From contig CAMAUG010000050.1 in the NCBI GenBank assembly GCA_945861255.1, forward strand, positions 1 to 15,893: 15,893 nt of DNA. Reading direction: 5' to 3'. Positions within the stretch are counted from its first letter, which is position 1; every line of letters starts with the position of its first letter. A model generated the notes under the pieces. That model was given only the letters and a program-made list of their open reading frames with translations, did no database searches and had not been told where the DNA came from. Position numbers and translations under genes: made by a program. Of the stretch, positions 12,229-15,893 are shown in pieces. Source of the stretch: Candidatus Sulfopaludibacter sp. SbA3 (GTDB lineage Bacteria; Acidobacteriota; Terriglobia; Bryobacterales; Bryobacteraceae).

Positions 12229-13909
12229 GCCTGAGATCCATGCGGCGGAGACGCGCTCCGGCGTCGGCATGTGGCCATGGGCCGCGGGGGCCGGCGGCTT
12301 CGTGTTGGCGCTGTTCGCCTATGGGCCGTCTCTGAACGGAGCATTTGTGCTGGACGACCGTGCCCTGCCCTTCATGACCCCAGGCTATGAAACGCAGCCG
12401 CTCTCCGTCTGGCTTACCGGCACGCGGCAGTTGCTGATGTTCACATACTGGCTCAACTACCGGATGAGCGAACTGAATCCGGGCATCTATCACTTCACGA
12501 ATGTAGTTCTCCATTCGCTGGGCGCGTTTGTCTTGGCGCTGGTGGCCGCGCGATTCTTGACGTGGAGCGGCGTCGGCGGCAAGGCGCGTTCCACCCTCGC
12601 GGCGTTTGCGGGAGCCTTGTTTCTATTGCACCCGATACAGACGGAATCGGTTGCTTATGTCGCCAGCCGCTCGGAAGTATTGAGCGTCTTGCTGTTCCTG
12701 ACGGCATTCGCATTGTGGCTCTACCAGGACGAGGAGCCGGCCTCCCTGGCGCGTACCGTATTGCGTTCGGTGGTGATCGTACTATTGTTCGGCGCCGCTG
12801 TGCTGACCAAGGAACACACCGTAATGCTGGTGCTTCTGGTCCCGCTCACCGATATCTTCTGGGAGCGTGGAGGCTGGCGCCGCAACCGGATCCTGTACTC
12901 ACTGTTCGCCGTGGGCGCGGTCTTTGGCGCGGTAGTGATCCGCAACGTGCTGCGCGGCGCGAATACGGCCGGCTTCAATTTGGCCGAAATGCCGCCCGCC
13001 ACGTATTTTTTCACCCAATGCCGCGTCATCTGGATGTACGTACGGCTGTTCTTGCTGCCGTTCGGCCTGAACGCCGATCCAGACCTTGCCCTATCGCGCT
13101 CCCTATGGGAACCTGGCGCGATAGTCGGTTTGATCGCGTTGCTCGCACTGGCCATTGCCGCCTGGATCTACCGCGCGCGCTTCCCTCTCGGTTCCTTCGG
13201 CGTATTTGTATTCCTGCTGCTGCTGGCGCCCACATCTTCTTTCATGCCCATCCACGACGTCTACGCCGAGCGGCGTCTTTACCTTCCGTTCCTCGGCCTG
13301 GCGCTGATCGCGCTCGAACTGCTGCGGCGCGTCGATTTTCGGACGATGAAATGGATCGCAATCGGCCTGGCCGCATTTTATTTTGTCCTCACCTATCAAC
13401 GCAGCCAGGTCTGGGCCAGTCCGCTGGCTCTATGGACCGACACCGCCGCGAAGTCGCCGAAGAAGGTCCGGCCCCGCTTTCAACTCGCCTTCGCCTATTA
13501 TGAACAGGGCGATTGCCGGCAAGCAGCGCAACACTACCAGGCGGCTTCCCAACTGGATCAGCCCACCTACGATTTGCTGGCTGATTGGGCGCTTGCGCTC
13601 GATTGCGCCGGACGCACGGCGGAAGCCATTCCGGTAGCCAGGCGCGCAGCAGACATTGAAAACAGCGCGCATGCGCGCTCTACGCTGGGTATGTACTACG
13701 CCAAGACGGGCGAGTTGCAAGCGGCGCTGTTGGAACTGGCGGCGGCGGAGAAAATCGACCCGCGTTATGAAATGACTTACGTCTATCGAGGAACCATCGC
13801 GGAACTCGCCGGCGACCGCGTCACCGCCGCGAACGAATATCGGAAAGCCCTGGCCATCAACCCCCGTAATGAAGCGGCGCAAAGTGCGCTGGCCCGGGCC
13901 ACTCAATGA
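12197..13909 (+). CDS. TMTC-like GT-C membrane glycosyltransferase with TPR domain
   Basis: This 570-residue polytopic protein resembles the eukaryotic TMTC O-mannosyltransferases and related bacterial GT39-like proteins. After a basic N-terminus comes TM1, then the first external loop with GAFVLDDRALP (48-58), where Asp53-Asp54 is the expected catalytic/metal acidic pair. Next come YHFTNVVLHSLGAF (98-111), LHPIQTESVAYVASRSEVLS (144-163) and TKEHTVM (204-210), all TMTC hallmarks. About ten transmembrane helices extend to ~400. Residues 425-565 form about four TPRs (YYEQGDCRQAAQHY, YAKTGELQAALLELAAAEKI). It is predicted to transfer a sugar from a polyprenyl-phosphate donor to a protein or glycan outside the cytoplasm. 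ATG 12197 lies inside the DUF2304 gene; ATG 12269 is an alternative. Confidence 0.87.
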   Translation: MKKHKRQRETKPEIHAAETRSGVGMWPWAAGAGGFVLALFAYGPSLNGAFVLDDRALPFMTPGYETQPLSVWLTGTRQLLMFTYWLNYRMSELNPGIYHFTNVVLHSLGAFVLALVAARFLTWSGVGGKARSTLAAFAGALFLLHPIQTESVAYVASRSEVLSVLLFLTAFALWLYQDEEPASLARTVLRSVVIVLLFGAAVLTKEHTVMLVLLVPLTDIFWERGGWRRNRILYSLFAVGAVFGAVVIRNVLRGANTAGFNLAEMPPATYFFTQCRVIWMYVRLFLLPFGLNADPDLALSRSLWEPGAIVGLIALLALAIAAWIYRARFPLGSFGVFVFLLLLAPTSSFMPIHDVYAERRLYLPFLGLALIALELLRRVDFRTMKWIAIGLAAFYFVLTYQRSQVWASPLALWTDTAAKSPKKVRPRFQLAFAYYEQGDCRQAAQHYQAASQLDQPTYDLLADWALALDCAGRTAEAIPVARRAADIENSAHARSTLGMYYAKTGELQAALLELAAAEKIDPRYEMTYVYRGTIAELAGDRVTAANEYRKALAINPRNEAAQSALARATQ

Positions 13910-13934
13910 CAACGGTCGCGGCGCGGAAACTGCA

Positions 13935-13978
13935 ACCGAACCGCGCGCGTGAGCAAGCGGTGGCCCCCGCGCTCGCTC
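13935..13978 (+). repeat. REP-like palindromic repeat, copy 2
   Basis: Positions 13935-13963 match 10036-10064 at 24 of 29 bases in the same orientation. Here the second half forms the hairpin: GAGCAAGCG (13951-13959) against CGCTCGCTC (13970-13978) with one mismatch. It lies between the TMTC-like gene and the GT4 gene and ends 7 nt before the GT4 start, taking up the place where a ribosome site would be. Confidence 0.75.
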
Positions 13979-13985
13979 CAGCTCC

Positions 13986-15062
13986 ATGAAACGCATCGGC
14001 ATCAACGCGCTGTATTTGATCCCCGGCGGCGTGGGCGGCACGGAAATTTACCTGCGTGAATTGCTATGCGCGCTCGCGCGCATCGACACCGCCAACCAGT
14101 ACTTCGTGTTCACGAATCTGGAAACCGCCGCGGATTTGACGCCACACCAGGACAACTTCCAGTGGAAACCGCAAGCCGTGCACGCACGCACGCGGCCCGC
14201 CAGAATTCTGTGGGAACAAATCGTCCTCCCTCTGGAGTGTTCGCGCTACCGGATCGACGTGCTGTTGAATCCCGGGTTCACCGCCCCGATGTTCGCTCCC
14301 TGCCCCAACGTGACCGTGTTTCATGATCTGCAGCACCTGCGTCACCCGGAATACTTCCGCTGGTTCCACTTGCCCGCGTGGCGCTTCCTGCTATGGGCAG
14401 CCGCGCGCAGATCAAGTCGATTGATCGCCGTATCAGAGGCGACACGAGCCGACCTGCTGCGTTTCTACAAGGTGCCGCGCGACCGCGTCCACGTAGTTCA
14501 TCACGGCGTCAACCAGGCGCTGCTGCACGTGGAGCGCACACGTCTGGAACGCTTTGTCCTATGCGTGTCCACGCTGCATCCGCACAAGAACCTGGAGCGC
14601 CTCATCCGCGCATACGGGCGCCGCCCCCGCCATTATCGATTGGTCCTTGCCGGCATGCGCGGTTTTCAAGCCGCGGCGATCGAGCGGCTCATCGCCGAAA
14701 TGGGTCTGACAGAGAACATCGAACTCACCGGCTGGATTTCCCGCGAGCGGCTCTTTGATCTGTACCGGGAGGCGTGGGCGTGCATTCAGCCGTCCACGTT
14801 CGAAGGCTTCGGCATGCCGGTGCTGGAGGCAATGGCCTCGGGCGTTCCCCTAGCCTGTTCCAACATCGCGCCTCACGTGGAAGTGGCCGCCGAAACGGCT
14901 CTGCTTTTCGATCCACTCAACGAAGACGCCATCGCCGATGCGCTGGACACCATCGTGACAGATGAGCCGCTAAGGGCCCAACTGGCCCAAGCCGCTCGTG
15001 AGCGGGCATGCGAGTTCACCTGGGAGCGCACGGCCCGGGAAACGCTGGCGGTCCTTGTGTAA
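13986..15062 (+). CDS. GT4-family glycosyltransferase
   Basis: This 358-residue GT-B enzyme makes alpha-linked glycans with a retaining mechanism. The N-terminal domain starts RIGINALYLIPGGVGGTEIYLREL with a glycine-rich loop (14-18) and holds VTVFHDLQHL (109-118). The linker has RLIAVSEATRADLLRFY and VHHGV. The C-terminal nucleotide-sugar domain has VSTLHPHKNLERLIRAY (194-210), VLAGMRG, LTGW (247-250) and the E-x7-E motif FEGFGMPVLEAMASG with Glu273 and Glu281. Length is normal and no membrane segment is seen. The ATG at 13986 lacks a Shine-Dalgarno because the REP-like repeat ends 7 nt before it. It lies 76 nt after the TMTC-like gene, likely in the same glycan pathway; the sugar is unknown. 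Confidence 0.9.
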   Translation: MKRIGINALYLIPGGVGGTEIYLRELLCALARIDTANQYFVFTNLETAADLTPHQDNFQWKPQAVHARTRPARILWEQIVLPLECSRYRIDVLLNPGFTAPMFAPCPNVTVFHDLQHLRHPEYFRWFHLPAWRFLLWAAARRSSRLIAVSEATRADLLRFYKVPRDRVHVVHHGVNQALLHVERTRLERFVLCVSTLHPHKNLERLIRAYGRRPRHYRLVLAGMRGFQAAAIERLIAEMGLTENIELTGWISRERLFDLYREAWACIQPSTFEGFGMPVLEAMASGVPLACSNIAPHVEVAAETALLFDPLNEDAIADALDTIVTDEPLRAQLAQAARERACEFTWERTARETLAVLV

Positions 15063-15084
15063 AAACTCTGTGGGTGTAGGAACT

Positions 15085-15893
15085 CTAGGGCTGCCGGACA
15101 CGGAGCAATCTCCGCCAAGAGAGAATCTGCGATGCCCCGTAATTCCAGACTGAAGCCACCGCCATCCCTAGCATGCCCGCCAGATACCATGGAACCGTTT
15201 TTTCAAAAAGGAATTGCGCAAGCGCAAAACTCGTTACCGAGCCCACGCTGCAAGCCAGATAAAAGGCTAGCAGTCCGCCCACCAGGGCTTTGCCTTTCAA
15301 CCGGGCGTCATGCCACGTAAATAGATTGTTCACGAAGAAATTGAGAGTCATCGCTACGAATGTCGCCGAGACGTTGGCTTGGAGGAAGCTGCTTCCCAGC
15401 ACCTGCATGCTTAAACCTAGAGTCGCCAAGTGCAGCATCAGTCCGGGCAATCCGGCAAGCACAAACGCGATGAACCGTACAGGAATGAACTGGCCGAACA
15501 ACTTGTCGATGAGCAGGTAGAGGTACTCGATGGAAACGCTGAAATCCAGCTTGCTGGCGCCTCGCTCCCGGTTTCGGAAGCGGTAGGGGATCTCGCACAC
15601 CTTTGGCCGCCCCGTACCGCTCGCGATCAGATCCAGCAGAATCTTGAACCCGATACCCGATGTACGGTGAATCACCTGTGACAAGTATTCCCGCCGCAGC
15701 ATGAAAAAACCGCTCATCGGATCGGTGAGAGCCACCCCCTTGGTAATGACGCGACTCAATCGCGCACCGAGTCTGCTCAACACAACACGGCTGGCCGCGA
15801 ACTCACCCATCCCATCGGCGCCTAAATTCCGGCTCGCAACTACTAAATCGGCGCCGCTTTCCCTCAGCTTATCCAGCATCTTCGGGAGAAGCG
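15085..15893 (-). CDS. DPM1-like GT2 fused to GtrA-like membrane domain (N-terminus missing)
   Basis: This reading frame runs off the right edge; 268 C-terminal residues are visible. The first part is the end of a DPM1-like GT2 domain: LLPKMLDKLRESGADLVVASRN, then TDPMSGFFMLRREY and EIPYRFRNRERGASKL. From about residue 135 there are four hydrophobic helices of GtrA type (FIAFVLAGLPGLMLHL, FVAMTLNFFVNNLFTW, VGGLLAFYLACSVGSV, YLAGMLGMAVASVWNYG). This fusion is known in polyprenyl-phosphate hexose synthases in which the GtrA part may anchor the enzyme or help flip the lipid-linked sugar. It is convergent with the GT4 gene, 22 nt apart. An ATG at 15879 lies inside the GT2 domain and is not the start. 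Confidence 0.9.
   Translation of the reverse strand, partial: LLPKMLDKLRESGADLVVASRNLGADGMGEFAASRVVLSRLGARLSRVITKGVALTDPMSGFFMLRREYLSQVIHRTSGIGFKILLDLIASGTGRPKVCEIPYRFRNRERGASKLDFSVSIEYLYLLIDKLFGQFIPVRFIAFVLAGLPGLMLHLATLGLSMQVLGSSFLQANVSATFVAMTLNFFVNNLFTWHDARLKGKALVGGLLAFYLACSVGSVTSFALAQFLFEKTVPWYLAGMLGMAVASVWNYGASQILSWRRLLRVRQP

Noticed and set aside
12562..13503. 313-codon plus-strand frame overlapping the TMTC-like gene
   Set aside because: It is a GC-driven shadow frame rich in Arg/Ala/Pro with no recognisable domain, fully inside a gene with clear TMTC motifs.
13891..13900. GGCCCGGGCC palindrome at the end of the TMTC-like gene
   Set aside because: It is inside the last codons and is a self-complementary 10-mer expected by chance in GC-rich DNA; no T-tract follows.

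Overview
The window reads as GC-rich chromosome from an Acidobacteriota-like bacterium, probably near Solibacter/Bryobacter. That placement is inferred from three things: a secreted protein family with a DGKPD-type N-terminus, a secreted TPR protein with a carboxypeptidase-regulatory-like domain, and overall gene content. No rRNA or marker gene here proves it. No CRISPR array, prophage or rRNA operon is present; the only mobile DNA is a transposase 3' end at the left edge and two short REP-like repeats.

Left part (1-2240): the tail of an ISKra4-type transposase, then a class V PLP-dependent aminotransferase-fold enzyme (+) convergent with a dihydrodipicolinate synthase/N-acetylneuraminate lyase superfamily enzyme (-). 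The two stop codons sit inside one shared hairpin. Middle-left (2237-6376, all minus strand): a secreted TPR protein, a membrane-anchored YHS-type cysteine protein, hemD, and an F0-only ATP synthase cluster (atpZ, atpI-like, atpB, atpE) that ends in a good intrinsic terminator. Subunits b and delta and all of F1 must be encoded elsewhere.

Centre (6607-9970): a secreted PQQ-type sugar dehydrogenase (-), divergent from a tRNA-Leu(CAA) gene that is followed 32 nt later by the tRNA-thiolating enzyme ttcA (+). Next comes a secreted protein of an abundant but uncharacterised family.

Right part (10104-15893): a surface-glycan or glycoprotein cluster. It holds a WbbL-like GT2, a DPM1-like GT2 (polyprenyl-phosphate-hexose synthase type), a DUF2304 small membrane protein, a TMTC-like GT-C membrane glycosyltransferase with C-terminal TPRs, a GT4 glycosyltransferase, and, convergent at the edge, a DPM1-like GT2 fused to a GtrA-like membrane domain. 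Tight overlaps suggest that the second to fourth genes form one unit: a soluble GT2 makes a lipid-linked sugar, the three-helix plus coiled-coil DUF2304 protein may anchor it in the manner of eukaryotic DPM3, and the TMTC-like enzyme uses the lipid-linked sugar at the outer face of the membrane. This is the most interesting hypothesis in the window. REP-like repeats lie just before the first gene and just before the GT4 gene.
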